Positions 1 to 8,484 are shown, numbered from the stretch's first letter. The stretch: DNA of 59,960 nt from Microcaldota archaeon (GCA_016194335.1 JACQBR010000008.1:64864-124823), one strand, 5' to 3'. Made by a program: numbers and translations. Notes: a model not told the origin generated them from the letters alone.

Positions 1-26
1 GCGGTCATTGCGCTGGTCTTGAAAGG

Positions 27-96
27 GGGACGTCGCAGTTTTTCTCCTCGCCCTTCGTGGGCTCGTCGATAAAACTGCTCGTGCCCCTCTACCCCT
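27..96. repeat. Hairpin-forming direct repeat, copy 1
   Basis: About 70 bases here recur at 148-217 with only one or two differences. Inside the repeat GCAGTTTT pairs with AAAACTGC, and an inner GCCC-TTCGT-GGGC hairpin sits between them, so each copy can fold as a stem-loop. On the minus strand the copy reads as an open peptide, so it could instead be the decayed tail of a gene. No function is recognised. Confidence 0.75.
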
Positions 97-147
97 CGGG
101 GGTTTGCAGGAAAACCAGTGCCCTCACGGGCTCGGGAGTTCGAACGA

Positions 148-217
148 GGGACGTCGCAGTTTTTCTCCTCGCCCTTCGTGGGCTCGTCGATAAAACTGCT
201 CGTGCCCCTCGACCCCT
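148..217. repeat. Hairpin-forming direct repeat, copy 2
   Basis: Second copy of the sequence at 27-96, offset by 121 bases, with the same GCAGTTTT/AAAACTGC outer stem and GCCC/GGGC inner stem. The bases between the copies (97-147) are not repeated. The 1-289 stretch shows no convincing gene. Confidence 0.75.
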
Positions 218-235
218 TTGCGGGTTGGGGCCCTC

Positions 236-256
236 CTGAAAATCTCCCTCCCGGCG
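236..256. repeat. 21-base direct repeat, left of toxin-antitoxin module
   Basis: This 21-base sequence beginning CTGAAAATCTCC is repeated exactly at 1032-1052. The two copies bracket the hepT/mntA pair with nothing else between them. On the minus strand both can encode the peptide AGREIFR, so they may be homologous gene-tail remnants rather than an attachment site. Confidence 0.8.
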
Positions 257-289
257 TTTAGTACCAAAGCCTAGTTTCTCTATTGGCTT

Positions 290-601
290 TCAGAACTTCT
301 CCAATTCCAGGAGCACTTTCGGCAGCCTCTCTCTTGTTATCTCCCAGACGATCTCGTAGTTTACCCCAAAATAATGGTGCACCAGCCTATCCCTCACCAT
401 GGCCAAATTTTTCCAAGGGACTTGCGGGTGCTTGCGCCTGAACCCTTCAGAAACGCCTTTTGACGATTCGCCGAGCACTTGCAGATTGCGGACTACTGCG
501 TCCTTCGTCTTGTTGTCAGCCAAGAATTCCGAGTAATCAATGCCCCGGGTATATTCCAGAATGCTTGCAATGGCAGCTTTCATGTCCCCGACAAGCTCCA
601 A
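290..601 (-). CDS. hepT: HepT-like HEPN toxin
   Basis: Small all-helical protein of 103 residues, the usual length for HepT. Residues 70-77 read RDRLVHHY, giving the R-x4-H-x-Y signature of HEPN ribonucleases. In characterised pairs HepT is the toxin and the partner MntA nucleotidyltransferase silences it by adding AMP to the tyrosine of this motif. The gene starts inside the 3' end of mntA (overlap 580-601), so the two are translated together, antitoxin first. The active residues are intact, so the toxin is probably functional. Function is by family. Confidence 0.85.
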   Translation of the reverse strand: MELVGDMKAAIASILEYTRGIDYSEFLADNKTKDAVVRNLQVLGESSKGVSEGFRRKHPQVPWKNLAMVRDRLVHHYFGVNYEIVWEITRERLPKVLLELEKF

Positions 602-918
602 GTCGCCCGCGTTCGGACATACTTGGCACTCCCCATAATGCCGCGTGCAACCGATTTCACGCGAATGCCAGCGAGCCCGTCTGGAGTGAGGATATCCACA
701 TTGCGGCCAAGCAAGCCCTCCAAATAGTCCCCCAGCTCGAAAAACTCGAACCCTACCGGCTTTGAAAACTCGACAAGCAAGTCAATGTCACTCCCGCGCC
801 TGCCAGCTCCTCTTGCAAAAGAGCCGAACACCGCCACGCTCTTGACGCCAAACTTCTTGCGCAAGAAGCCCATCTTTGCTCGAATTACGTCAATCGGAGT
901 GCTGCTGCTTGCCGCCAT
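580..918 (-). CDS. mntA: MntA-like minimal nucleotidyltransferase antitoxin
   Basis: Minimal nucleotidyltransferase of 112 residues with the GSFARG...GSDIDLLVEF signature. GS is at residues 32-33 and the metal-binding aspartates are at 44 and 46. It is the expected AMP-transferring antitoxin for the overlapping HepT gene. I chose ATG at 918 because AAGGTGA lies about five bases upstream; a GTG at 927 is in frame. The last residues (after YVRTRATW) look less conserved than the usual MntA tail, perhaps because they overlap the hepT start. Confidence 0.83.
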   Translation of the reverse strand: MAASSSTPIDVIRAKMGFLRKKFGVKSVAVFGSFARGAGRRGSDIDLLVEFSKPVGFEFFELGDYLEGLLGRNVDILTPDGLAGIRVKSVARGIMGSAKYVRTRATWSLSGT

Positions 919-1031
919 CAAACTCACCTTCCAAGGAAAATAATGCCTAGCAGCGTATTAAAAGTAACCGCTAAGGTCTCCTGAACGGCCTCTCCTTCGC
1001 ATCTTCAGTCTCCGTCGCGTACCCTCTTTTT

Positions 1032-1052
1032 CTGAAAATCTCCCTCCCGGCG
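1032..1052. repeat. 21-base direct repeat, right of toxin-antitoxin module
   Basis: Exact copy of 236-256. It lies in a possible 31-codon minus-strand ORF (about 975-1067) ending in FRRP, which looks like the orphaned C-terminus of a lost gene. Confidence 0.8.
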
Positions 1053-1120
1053 CTCTTTCTTATCATCCGGTTTTGCCAATTGCGATGGTTTTAAATTCGC
1101 GGGTTGAGTTACTGCTTGCG

Positions 1121-1783
1121 ATGAAAGAGCTTCAGGCCGTGAGCAGTTCGAGGGCGCGTATGGCCGCGCTTGCAATCTTCCTGCTGCTTTGGGTTTCCTA
1201 CGCCTATTTTGAAGTTTCCTTCAGCATGGCCAACAAGATGTCCGCCCTCCTGGCCGTGGTGTTCATCGGCATCAGCCTCGCGCTGGGGCCCCTCACGCGG
1301 TTCTTTCCCAACGCTTTCGGGAAATGGATTCCCCACAGGAAGTTCTTCGGGATTCTCGGCCTTGCCCTCGCGCTCGTTCACGAGTTCCTCTCAACAATGC
1401 TCTTTCCACTCGCGGGCTTGGCCGACCCTTCCAACCCCAAGGCGGCGGCTTTCTACGCCGGGCTGCTTGCATTGCTGGTTTTTCTCGTGATGGGATTCAG
1501 CTCGGGCGAGGAGTACGCCCGCAAGTGGGGTTATGAGAAGTGGAAGCTCGTGCAGAAGTTAGGCTATCTCGCGCTCCTGCTTGTAATCGTGCATTTCGTA
1601 GTGATGGAACTCAAGGCCGGCGTGTTCAAAGTAAGGCCCGCAGGCCAGGCGGTGCTCGCCTTTGCGATTCTGGTCATTCTCCTGCGCCTCGCGGCGTGGG
1701 CTGCAGGCTCTCCCGAAAAGAGGGGTTTCAGGGAGCACGTCGCGGCTGTGCAAACGCCTTTGAGGAGAAAGGGAAGAAAGTGA
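1121..1783 (+). CDS. MsrQ/YedZ-like heme membrane protein
   Basis: Six-helix membrane protein of the ferric-reductase-like transmembrane family. It has the family pattern of an Arg-preceded helix with a heme-ligand His (PHRKFFG, then VHEFL, His87) and the later W-K-LVQKLGY...VHFV block (His158). MsrQ proteins pass electrons through b hemes to a periplasmic methionine sulfoxide reductase, but no MsrP gene is visible here. A TTTTAAAT box at 1089-1096 is 28 bases before ATG 1121, supporting a leaderless start there; upstream in-frame starts at 1073 and 1085 overlap that box. A paralogue lies at 55866-56597. Confidence 0.7.
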   Translation: MKELQAVSSSRARMAALAIFLLLWVSYAYFEVSFSMANKMSALLAVVFIGISLALGPLTRFFPNAFGKWIPHRKFFGILGLALALVHEFLSTMLFPLAGLADPSNPKAAAFYAGLLALLVFLVMGFSSGEEYARKWGYEKWKLVQKLGYLALLLVIVHFVVMELKAGVFKVRPAGQAVLAFAILVILLRLAAWAAGSPEKRGFREHVAAVQTPLRRKGRK

Positions 1784-1820
1784 GGAAAGTTTCACAAATG
1801 CTATTTTCTCTGCGTGTGGC

Positions 1821-2822
1821 CTAAACCGCGTTTATCGCCCTTCCCCCGAAGAACGAGCTGATGTTCTGCGCAGTAGTGTCCAGAATCCGTTCCAGCGCCT
1901 CCTGTGAGTTGAATGCGTTGTGCGGCGTGATGATGACTCGCGGGTGGTTGAGCAGAAGGTGGTTTTCAAGCACGGTCTTGAGGTCGCAGGTCCTGGCAAA
2001 CGCGGCGCTGAGCAGTTCCTTCTCCTCCTTTATTTCGCATTCCTCCTCAAGAACGTCCAATCCCGCATAGGAAACGGTGCCGTCCTTGAGCGCGGCCAAG
2101 AGCGCGTGGGTGTCCACGAGCGCACCGCGCGCGGTGTTGATGAGCACGCACCCCCTCTTCATTTTCCCGAATGCCTTGGCGCCGATGATGTGCTTGGTGG
2201 AGGGAATGAGGGGCAGGTGCAGGCTAATGACATCGCTCCGTTCAAGAAGTTTGTTGAAGCTGGCGTAAGTGAAACCCAGTTCCTTTGCCTCCAACTTGTC
2301 GGGAAACGCGTCGTATGCCACCACGTTCATCTCAAAGCCCTTGGCCATGCGGATGACGTGCCTCCCGATTTTTCCAGTTCCCAAAATTCCTATCGTGCGT
2401 CCCTTGAGGTCGAATCCCCGCAGGCCCTCAAGCGTGAAATCGCCGTGCTTCGCGCGCTCGGCCGACTGGGGGATTTTCCTCGAAATCGAGAGGATGAGGG
2501 CAAACGCGTGCTCGGCAACCGTGTTCTCCCCGTAAGACGGCACGTTGCAGACGGCCACCCCCCGCTTTTTGCACGCCTTGAGGTCAATGTGGTCAAAGCC
2601 GGTGGACATCGTTGCAATGAGCCTGCACTTGGGGAGTTTCGAGAGGATTTTCGCGTCGATTGGCGAGTAGATGAAAATGCCGACGGCGTCGCTCGTTGAG
2701 GCTTTCGATGCGCTCTTCACGCCCAGGTGGCCGTCGATGAACTGGAGCGCGTGGCCTTTGAGCTGCCTTTTGAGGTAGTCACGCTCCCATTCTTCCGTTT
2801 CGAAAAAAGTAATTCTCGCCAT
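1821..2822 (-). CDS. D-2-hydroxyacid dehydrogenase (LdhA/SerA-like)
   Basis: NAD-dependent D-2-hydroxyacid dehydrogenase of about 333 residues. Visible features are the substrate-domain entry STGFDHIDL, the dinucleotide motif GILGTGKIGRHV, the INTARGALVD loop with the catalytic Arg, and the HNAFNSQEAL segment with the catalytic His. An insert rich in Glu and Lys follows LDVLEEE, as in D-lactate dehydrogenases, so reduction of pyruvate or a similar 2-oxoacid is more likely than phosphoglycerate oxidation. ATG at 2822 begins the first beta strand (MARITFF); ATG at 2843 is a possible alternative. Confidence 0.85.
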   Translation of the reverse strand: MARITFFETEEWERDYLKRQLKGHALQFIDGHLGVKSASKASTSDAVGIFIYSPIDAKILSKLPKCRLIATMSTGFDHIDLKACKKRGVAVCNVPSYGENTVAEHAFALILSISRKIPQSAERAKHGDFTLEGLRGFDLKGRTIGILGTGKIGRHVIRMAKGFEMNVVAYDAFPDKLEAKELGFTYASFNKLLERSDVISLHLPLIPSTKHIIGAKAFGKMKRGCVLINTARGALVDTHALLAALKDGTVSYAGLDVLEEECEIKEEKELLSAAFARTCDLKTVLENHLLLNHPRVIITPHNAFNSQEALERILDTTAQNISSFFGGRAINAV

Positions 2823-2910
2823 TGCAGTCCCGACGGTTGCCATTAGGGAGCCGCTTCTTAAACGGCTTTTGATTGGATGTTTGCTGTAAATGACGATTTC
2901 GTTTATTCGC

Positions 2911-3750
2911 CTATAGCAGTGCGATGATGCCTCCTGCCGCAGCGAGGGCCGTTGCCACAATGACCTTCTTCAGGTCCTTCCTTTCGCCAAGGAACGCCAC
3001 CCCCAAAATCACGGTAAGTGGGAGGGAAAGTTCGAGCAGGAGGCCGGTGGTTATTGCCGTGCTTTCCTTAAGGGCAATGAGCTTGGTGCCGTAGGCAATC
3101 ACGTCCACAACGGTGGCAAGAACGACCCACTTCCCCATCCCCTTGAGGCTTTCGTAGTGTCTTGAGGGTTTTTTTGCGGAAAACGCAATAATTATGAGGC
3201 CCGGCGCAAGATACATCAGGAAAGCGTAGGCCGGCAGGCTGAAGTAACCGAGCGCTGCCTTGTCGGTGATGAACGTGAGGGCATAGAGCGCCCCGGTTGC
3301 AAGCACGATGAGGGCATTGCGGTCAAGCTTGAGGCTATTGCCTTCAAACGAGAGCAGCAGGGAAGATGAGAGGATGAGCGCGAGCGAGGCAATCTTGTTC
3401 GCAGTTATCGCCTCGCCAAGCAGGAGTGCGCCGAGCAGCAGGAGGAAGACTGCCCGGAAGCGGTTGAGCACCGAAAGTTTCGGCGCTTCGACTTGCTTGT
3501 AGTTGTAGAACGCCACGATTCCAAGCGCCGCCCACACCAAAGCTGCAATGCCTGCGTAAAGCCAACCTTGAGGCGCGTTGGGTAGGGGCGAGTGGAAAAG
3601 AAGCACGGGCGAGAGGAGCGCCGCTCCCGCAAGGTTGTAGATTACGGCATAGCTGAGATGGTGGACAGAATCTGCCTTGAGCCCCTTGCGCTTGAGTATG
3701 GTTCCCGCCGCGCTGGTGACTGCGGATGCAATGGCTGCGGTGGCCGACAA
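2911..3750 (-). CDS. EamA/DMT-family transporter
   Basis: Membrane protein of about 280 residues with roughly ten hydrophobic segments in two repeated halves. Each half ends with the EamA-type pattern (LLGEAITANKI and FLGERKDLKKV). The family exports or imports small metabolites; the substrate cannot be read from sequence. The preceding DUF475 gene stops at 3752, and a TTG at 3750 opens the first membrane segment, so I place the start there. An ATG at 3825 would add 25 polar residues that overlap the neighbour. Confidence 0.8.
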   Translation of the reverse strand: MSATAAIASAVTSAAGTILKRKGLKADSVHHLSYAVIYNLAGAALLSPVLLFHSPLPNAPQGWLYAGIAALVWAALGIVAFYNYKQVEAPKLSVLNRFRAVFLLLLGALLLGEAITANKIASLALILSSSLLLSFEGNSLKLDRNALIVLATGALYALTFITDKAALGYFSLPAYAFLMYLAPGLIIIAFSAKKPSRHYESLKGMGKWVVLATVVDVIAYGTKLIALKESTAITTGLLLELSLPLTVILGVAFLGERKDLKKVIVATALAAAGGIIALL

Positions 3751-3751
3751 G

Positions 3752-4732
3752 TTATTTTTCCACCACGTGGTCGATTCCTTTGTTCCTGCCGTTTGAAGCG
3801 GAAGCGGTAATCCCTTCTTTTTCAAGCGCCTTGGCCGACTTCGCGAAGAAAAACCCTATTACGGCAAACGTGATGATTGGGGAAAGCCATTCGGGAATGC
3901 CCGCGCCGAAGCTGTCGGCAACCATGATGGTTCCAAGGGCGAGGATGGAATACATAGCGCCGTTCTTGAGGAACTTGTATTTCTTCACCGTCTCGATGTT
4001 GCGCACGGTAAGCTCCCTCACGGCAAACGCGCCCAGCCCGTTGCCAAGGATGATGAGGGGAACGGAGAGGGTGAATGCGAACGCGCCGAGCACGCCGTCG
4101 ACGGAGAAAGTCGCGTCTATAACTTCGAGGTAGAGGATTTTGCTCAGGTCGCTCAGGCCCGTCTTGCTTAGAAGTTCCTTTTCCTTCTGCTCCGCGTTCT
4201 GCTTGAAGCCGTGGGTGATGAAATACGCCGTGGAGCCCACCACCGCCCCGAACGCCATCATCGGGTCCTTCCGTATGGCGAGCCACGTGATTGCCGCGAG
4301 GAGTAAGGAAACGACGGTGTAGAACCACAGCCCGTGCTCGTGGATGAACCTCTCGCCCCGCAGGCCGTAGCTTTTCTTCTCCATGAAGAGCCAGTGGAAG
4401 AAGAGGAAAATCAGGAAAACGCCCCCCGCGATGAGGAGGACTGGTTTGGTCTGCTCCACCGCATGGAGGATTTTCGGGTCCTCGCTGAAAGTGGCCGTGA
4501 GTGCGCCAACTGGCCCCAAGGACGGGTTGGACGCCCATACTATGAGCAGGGGCAGGAGGCCGCGCACGACGAAAACCGCAACCAGCAGCCCCCAGACGAG
4601 AAACCACCTTCTCGCCCTCTCTGACATCGTGCGCAGGACGTCGGCGTTGATCACGGCATTGTCGATGCTGGTGATTATCTCGAAAACCGCCAGGCCCAGG
4701 ACGGTGAGGATGAGCGAGAGAATGCCGGGCAT
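3752..4732 (-). CDS. DUF475 / TerC-like membrane protein
   Basis: Integral membrane protein of 326 residues with about nine helices. It carries two acidic intramembrane motifs typical of the TerC/DUF475 superfamily: EIITSIDNAVINADVL near the N-terminus and EVIDATFSVDGVLGAF in the second half. TerC relatives are linked to metal export and tellurite resistance, and the paired Asp motifs are thought to bind a cation. The next gene (EamA) follows without a gap on the same strand, suggesting one transcript. Confidence 0.82.
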   Translation of the reverse strand: MPGILSLILTVLGLAVFEIITSIDNAVINADVLRTMSERARRWFLVWGLLVAVFVVRGLLPLLIVWASNPSLGPVGALTATFSEDPKILHAVEQTKPVLLIAGGVFLIFLFFHWLFMEKKSYGLRGERFIHEHGLWFYTVVSLLLAAITWLAIRKDPMMAFGAVVGSTAYFITHGFKQNAEQKEKELLSKTGLSDLSKILYLEVIDATFSVDGVLGAFAFTLSVPLIILGNGLGAFAVRELTVRNIETVKKYKFLKNGAMYSILALGTIMVADSFGAGIPEWLSPIITFAVIGFFFAKSAKALEKEGITASASNGRNKGIDHVVEK

Positions 4733-4787
4733 CTGTTCGTTGGGCCTTTTAAATTGCTTGCAATGTTAGTGGGCTTTGCCCTAATTT

Positions 4788-4878
4788 ATAGCAGATTGCA
4801 TAAATAATGAAACATTGCCAGCAATCCGCTAGTTGCAAATTGCACTTCTAAAGTTCCAGAATTAATGCGATTTGCTAT
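4788..4878 (+). repeat. Palindromic element family A, copy 1 (91 bp)
   Basis: One of four 91-base elements (also 9084, 39825, 56782). The ends are inverted repeats beginning ATAGC and ending GCTAT. The element is two hairpins in tandem: arm 1 pairs with arm 2, and arm 3 pairs with arm 4. This copy is the most diverged, with one mismatch in the first stem (GCAGATTGC) and a wobble in the second (GCAAATTGC). It lies between two minus-strand genes. The single base on each side is T. Confidence 0.92.
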
Positions 4879-4915
4879 TAAAGTTCGCACGGCAATACGC
4901 GGGATTTAAGCGCGT

Positions 4916-5746
4916 TCACGAGAGCGTTTCAATCTTGATCAGGTCATCCCTAAGCGCCTTCTCAAAGGCGGTTTTGTTCCTGTCGGGGTTGTAAACTCCC
5001 GCCTTGGCGTGGAAAAGGTGCACGCCTTTCTTCGCATCGTTAATTACCAGCATCCTCTGGCTTTTCGCAAGGCTTTCGATTTCATCGTAAGGCATGCCTC
5101 TGGCGGAAACGAGGGTGATGGCCTTGGGGTCCGGCCGCGAACCGTCAATGGCGTCCCTGCAAACGCGGTATTCAAGGGCGTGGCCGGTATTGAGAGTGAA
5201 GTGCGGGTAGGGGTTGGGCCTCAGGTTGAGCCTCTCCGCCCTTTTTTTCCAATTCGATTTGAAGGCCTCTTCATCTGCCTCCAATAGTTTCGCAATTTTC
5301 TCATCTCCCTTTGCATCTTCGATCTTGGGATATGCCGAATACCTTCCCGCGGAAATGAGGTATCCCGTGTTGGAAGGCGCTTTTCCGTTCCCATTGCCGG
5401 CTGCGGGCGGCCGCCTTTTTTCGAACACCGAAAATGCGACGCAGGAAAGGGGATGCCTGCCCTTGAGAAGTTCCGAGATTTTCCCGACCCAAAGCTTCGA
5501 CTCTTTTCTCTCCGGCGCGTAGTTCCCGTGGAAGGGGGTTTCGGAATAAAGGAACACGTGCGGCTCGGAAGCGTTGAATTGGCCAAGCGACTTTTCAAGA
5601 TGGCCGTGCAGTTCCTCAAGGCTTTTGTAACTGTCGCGGGCTACCAGCACTATGTGCGTTTTTTTCCCTTCGAAGTCTTGCTGGAGATGCTTCAAGTTAC
5701 CCGGTCTTACGTACTGGCTGTGGATGGGTTTTGGCCTGATGTCCAT
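4916..5746 (-). CDS. Uncharacterised protein, possibly nitrilase-like
   Basis: Soluble protein of 276 residues, no signal peptide or membrane segment. I do not recognise it with confidence. The order VLVARDSYKSL, then VFLYSE, then GYLISAGRYSAYP, then EYRVCRDAID followed by ITLVSARGM and LVINDAKKGVHLFHAKAGVY resembles the strand order of carbon-nitrogen hydrolases, with Cys in VCRD as a candidate nucleophile. The conserved Glu and Lys of that family are not certain. It is transcribed toward the DUF475 gene, separated by a family A element. Confidence 0.7.
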   Translation of the reverse strand: MDIRPKPIHSQYVRPGNLKHLQQDFEGKKTHIVLVARDSYKSLEELHGHLEKSLGQFNASEPHVFLYSETPFHGNYAPERKESKLWVGKISELLKGRHPLSCVAFSVFEKRRPPAAGNGNGKAPSNTGYLISAGRYSAYPKIEDAKGDEKIAKLLEADEEAFKSNWKKRAERLNLRPNPYPHFTLNTGHALEYRVCRDAIDGSRPDPKAITLVSARGMPYDEIESLAKSQRMLVINDAKKGVHLFHAKAGVYNPDRNKTAFEKALRDDLIKIETLS

Positions 5747-5819
5747 CTTATGCTGCCGTTGCGTGCCTGGTCGCGTGCATTTTTATTGGCATCCGCACAT
5801 TTAATTGCTTGTCAACCAA

Positions 5820-6329
5820 ATGCCGCTCTTCATCACCACCTCCCGCAAGCCTTCCCCCACCACGCGCAGGCTCGCCCGCTGGCTCTCGCTCCTTTTGGGA
5901 GGCAAGTCGGAGAACAGGGGAAAGCGGGGCGTGGCGGAAATCGGGGAGCGCGGCCTTAAGGCCGGGTTTGAGCGGGTGTTGTTCGTTTACGAAAGCCACG
6001 GCAATCCCGACGAGCTTGCGTTCCTGCAGGACGGCGGGTGGCTTGATTCCATAGCCGTGAGGGGGGTGGAGCTTCCCTCGCTTGCGCAAAAGGAAGGCAG
6101 GTTGCCCGGGCTTGCGAGGGGGAAGGCTCTGGATGCGGAAGGGGAGAGGGTTTTGGATTTGCTTCTGCACGCCCAAGTTGAAGCGGTTGAGGGGGCGGGC
6201 GCAGTCGAGGTTGTCGCGGGCGGCCTCGAGATTGCCTTCCAATACCGCGGCAAGAAAGTCGGGCCAGTAATTAAAATTGCCGGCATCAGGCCCGCGCCGA
6301 AAAATGCGGAAAACGCCGTTGGCGGTTGA
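5820..6329 (+). CDS. Brix-domain ribosome biogenesis protein
   Basis: Archaeal single-domain Brix/Imp4-like protein of 169 residues. The N-terminus MPLFITTSRKPSPTTRRLAR is the diagnostic Brix opening. The remainder has the expected two-half alpha/beta pattern with RVLFVYESHGNPDEL and GPVIKIAGIRP. Relatives bind pre-rRNA during assembly of the large ribosomal subunit. ATG at 5820 gives the canonical N-terminus; an upstream in-frame start at 5805 adds five residues. The next gene starts six bases after the stop, so the two form an operon. Confidence 0.85.
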   Translation: MPLFITTSRKPSPTTRRLARWLSLLLGGKSENRGKRGVAEIGERGLKAGFERVLFVYESHGNPDELAFLQDGGWLDSIAVRGVELPSLAQKEGRLPGLARGKALDAEGERVLDLLLHAQVEAVEGAGAVEVVAGGLEIAFQYRGKKVGPVIKIAGIRPAPKNAENAVGG

Positions 6330-6335
6330 TGAAAA

Positions 6336-7913
6336 ATGGCGGGCTTACCCCTGGGGCAGGTCGTGATTGTCATCGTGGCGGCAATAGCGGCGGCGAGGGT
6401 TGCGGGAAAGTTCCGAGTTCCCGAGCTGGTCCCCCTGCTTCTTGCGGGTTACATCCTGGGCGGGGATTTGCTGGGTTTCCTGCGGCCCGAGGAACTGGGC
6501 GCCAGCGTCGGTTCGGTTGCCCTCTTGGCGGTGCCGGTCATCCTTTTCAACGACGGCATGCGCACCGACTTGAGGAACCTTCACGAGTCGTTTAAGACAG
6601 TCGTTTCCATCAACACCGTGGCGGTTCTCGTGACGGTGGTGGGGATGGCGTTCTTTGCCAGCATAGTCTTGCACCTTTCGCTCATTTCCTCAATCCTCCT
6701 TGGCGCGATTCTCGCGAGCACAGACCCCGCGGGGGTGATTCCAGTTTTGCGCAAGCTGAACATTTCCAAGCGCCTCTCCACCATCCTCGAGGCGGAGTCA
6801 GCCTTCAACGACGCGAGCGCAATCGCCGTCTTCACCGTCGCATTGGGGCTTGCGGTGGGCAACCGCGTGACCCTCAACGAGGGAGTGGCGCAGCTGGTCT
6901 ACCTCGTGGGGATGAGCATCATCGTCGCAGTTGCAGTCGGCTTTGCGCTCAACGAGTTTTTCAGGCAGTTCAAGGTGCAGAGCGACCTGGTGCTCTCATC
7001 GTTCGTCGTCCTGATGGTGTCGTACGCCGCGGCCGAGACCATCGGCGCCAGCGGCGTGATTGCCGCGGTGGGTTCCGCACTCATTTTCCGCCAGTACCTC
7101 CAAAGCCCTGGCGTGGAGAGCGTGCACCGAATGCGCGTCCTGAGCGTCTGGAGCGACCTGAACTTCCTCGCAATCGCCGTCATCTTCCTCGTGCTGGGTT
7201 CGGAAGTGCGGCTGGGGGCCCTTGCGCCATTTGTGGTTCTGGGTTTCGCCCTCGCCCTCGCGTTCATGCTCATCGTGCGGCCGCTTACAATCCTCGTGAG
7301 CATGCTTGTGGACAATTCCTTCTCCCTGCGCGAGAAGGCGGTCATCTCGTGGCTTGGAAGCCCGCGGGGAAGCGTTTCGGCCGCGCTCGCCTCCATCATC
7401 CTCGCGAAGTCTCACGAAGGCGCATTTTCGGCGCAGGAAGCCTCCGTCATCTTCTCAATCACGCTCGTGGTCATCATCGCAACTTCGGTGATCGCGGGCC
7501 TGAGCGCCTCGCAAGTCGTGCGCAGGCTCTTCGGGATGGGCAGCGAGACGGGCCTTGAGGGTGAATACCAGGTCCTTGCGGTGGAGCTCAAGACGATGAT
7601 GGTGGCCTCGCGCAAGCTCCGCGGGGAGTGGAAGCAGGGGATGGTGAGCACGAAGATTTACGACGCGATCAACGCCGAGCACGCCAGGCACATGAAGGAA
7701 ATCGAGGACAAGCTCGCCGCCATCTCCGCCAAGGCGCCCGCAATCGAGGACAAGGTAAGGGCGCTAAGGGTGCGCGAGGTGATCCTCAACCAGCTTTCCG
7801 CCCTTGAAGTTTCCTACGACAACAAGGAAATCCCCCAGGCGGCATACGCCGAGCTGCTCGGCAAGTACGAGGCGCAGCTCAACAGGCTTTCGGAAATCGA
7901 GGAGATGCACTAA
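6336..7913 (+). CDS. NhaP-type Na+(K+)/H+ antiporter (CPA1)
   Basis: About 525 residues with 12 or more hydrophobic helices in the first 400. ASTDPAGVIPVL and ESAFNDASAIAVF are the paired CPA1 signature, the latter holding the Asn-Asp ion-binding pair. SWLGSPRGSVSAALA is the helix containing the conserved Arg. The last 120 residues form a charged helical cytoplasmic tail (EDKLAAISAKAP...), likely regulatory. The protein exchanges Na+ or K+ for H+ across the cell membrane. Confidence 0.9.
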   Translation: MAGLPLGQVVIVIVAAIAAARVAGKFRVPELVPLLLAGYILGGDLLGFLRPEELGASVGSVALLAVPVILFNDGMRTDLRNLHESFKTVVSINTVAVLVTVVGMAFFASIVLHLSLISSILLGAILASTDPAGVIPVLRKLNISKRLSTILEAESAFNDASAIAVFTVALGLAVGNRVTLNEGVAQLVYLVGMSIIVAVAVGFALNEFFRQFKVQSDLVLSSFVVLMVSYAAAETIGASGVIAAVGSALIFRQYLQSPGVESVHRMRVLSVWSDLNFLAIAVIFLVLGSEVRLGALAPFVVLGFALALAFMLIVRPLTILVSMLVDNSFSLREKAVISWLGSPRGSVSAALASIILAKSHEGAFSAQEASVIFSITLVVIIATSVIAGLSASQVVRRLFGMGSETGLEGEYQVLAVELKTMMVASRKLRGEWKQGMVSTKIYDAINAEHARHMKEIEDKLAAISAKAPAIEDKVRALRVREVILNQLSALEVSYDNKEIPQAAYAELLGKYEAQLNRLSEIEEMH

Positions 7914-8187
7914 GCCCTCAACCCTTTCTGCGGTGCTCCTCGCTTCGCTCGTCCGCTCCTTGATGCTCGCAAACCCGCCGGTTTGCGGCACACAGCAAAC
8001 GCAAAAGCGTTTGCGTGGAAGCGTTGACGGAAAGCTGCGTGAAGAAAGAAACACCGTCGGCTTCGGCCTACGTGCCTCGGATTCAAGAGGAATCCTAAGA
8101 GCCCCTTGGGGAAAACGCGGTGCAAAGGTCGCAAATCAAAAAAGGAAATAAGTTAGCCGACCTTCACGCCGCGAAGAAAGAAACGCG
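7914..8187 (+). other. Hairpin-rich intergenic region, possible structured RNA
   Basis: No convincing reading frame. The sequence holds a string of strong local hairpins: GCAAACC-CGCC-GGTTTGC near 7969, CAAACGC-AAAA-GCGTTTG near 7997, and GGC-TTCG-GCC near 8060. The phrase GAAGAAAGAAAC occurs twice, near 8040 and 8172, the second just before pcc1. This could be an unannotated ncRNA or a long leader of the pcc1-prefoldin transcript. I could not match it to RNase P or SRP RNA. Confidence 0.4.
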
Positions 8188-8484
8188 TTGATTGAAACTA
8201 GATTGGCTTTGATTCAATTCAAGAGGTTGTTGCCTTTGAAGGCGATTTTGGAAATAGGTTTTGCGGATGAAGCCGAGGCGAAGCTTGCCATCCGTTCGCT
8301 TGGGGCTGGAATGAAAACCCGGCGTTCAAGCGTGGGTTATTCGCTAACGGGCGCGGCGCTTGTTGTTTGCGTCGAGGCGGCCGACTTCACCGCCCTGCGC
8401 GCCGCGGCCACCAGTGCCCTTAGGGACCTTCGGGTGGTAATCGATTCCATCAGCGTGGCGAAAGCCCGTGGGAAGGGGAGATAG
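8188..8484 (+). CDS. pcc1: KEOPS complex subunit Pcc1
   Basis: Small alpha/beta protein with the Pcc1 arrangement: strand AILEIGF, helix ADEAEAKLAIRSL, two central strands, then helix DFTALRAAATSALRDLRVV. Pcc1 dimerises the KEOPS complex, which installs t6A in tRNA. Its position directly before prefoldin beta matches the usual archaeal gene order. The start is unclear: TTG 8188 opens the frame, but TTG near 8233, behind AGAGG, would begin the first strand more closely (LPLKAIL). Confidence 0.72.
   Translation: MIETRLALIQFKRLLPLKAILEIGFADEAEAKLAIRSLGAGMKTRRSSVGYSLTGAALVVCVEAADFTALRAAATSALRDLRVVIDSISVAKARGKGR

Noticed and set aside
110-160. GTTCGAAC in a GC-rich context, possible tRNA T-loop
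   Set aside because: The flanking bases do not form a T-stem or an acceptor stem on either strand.
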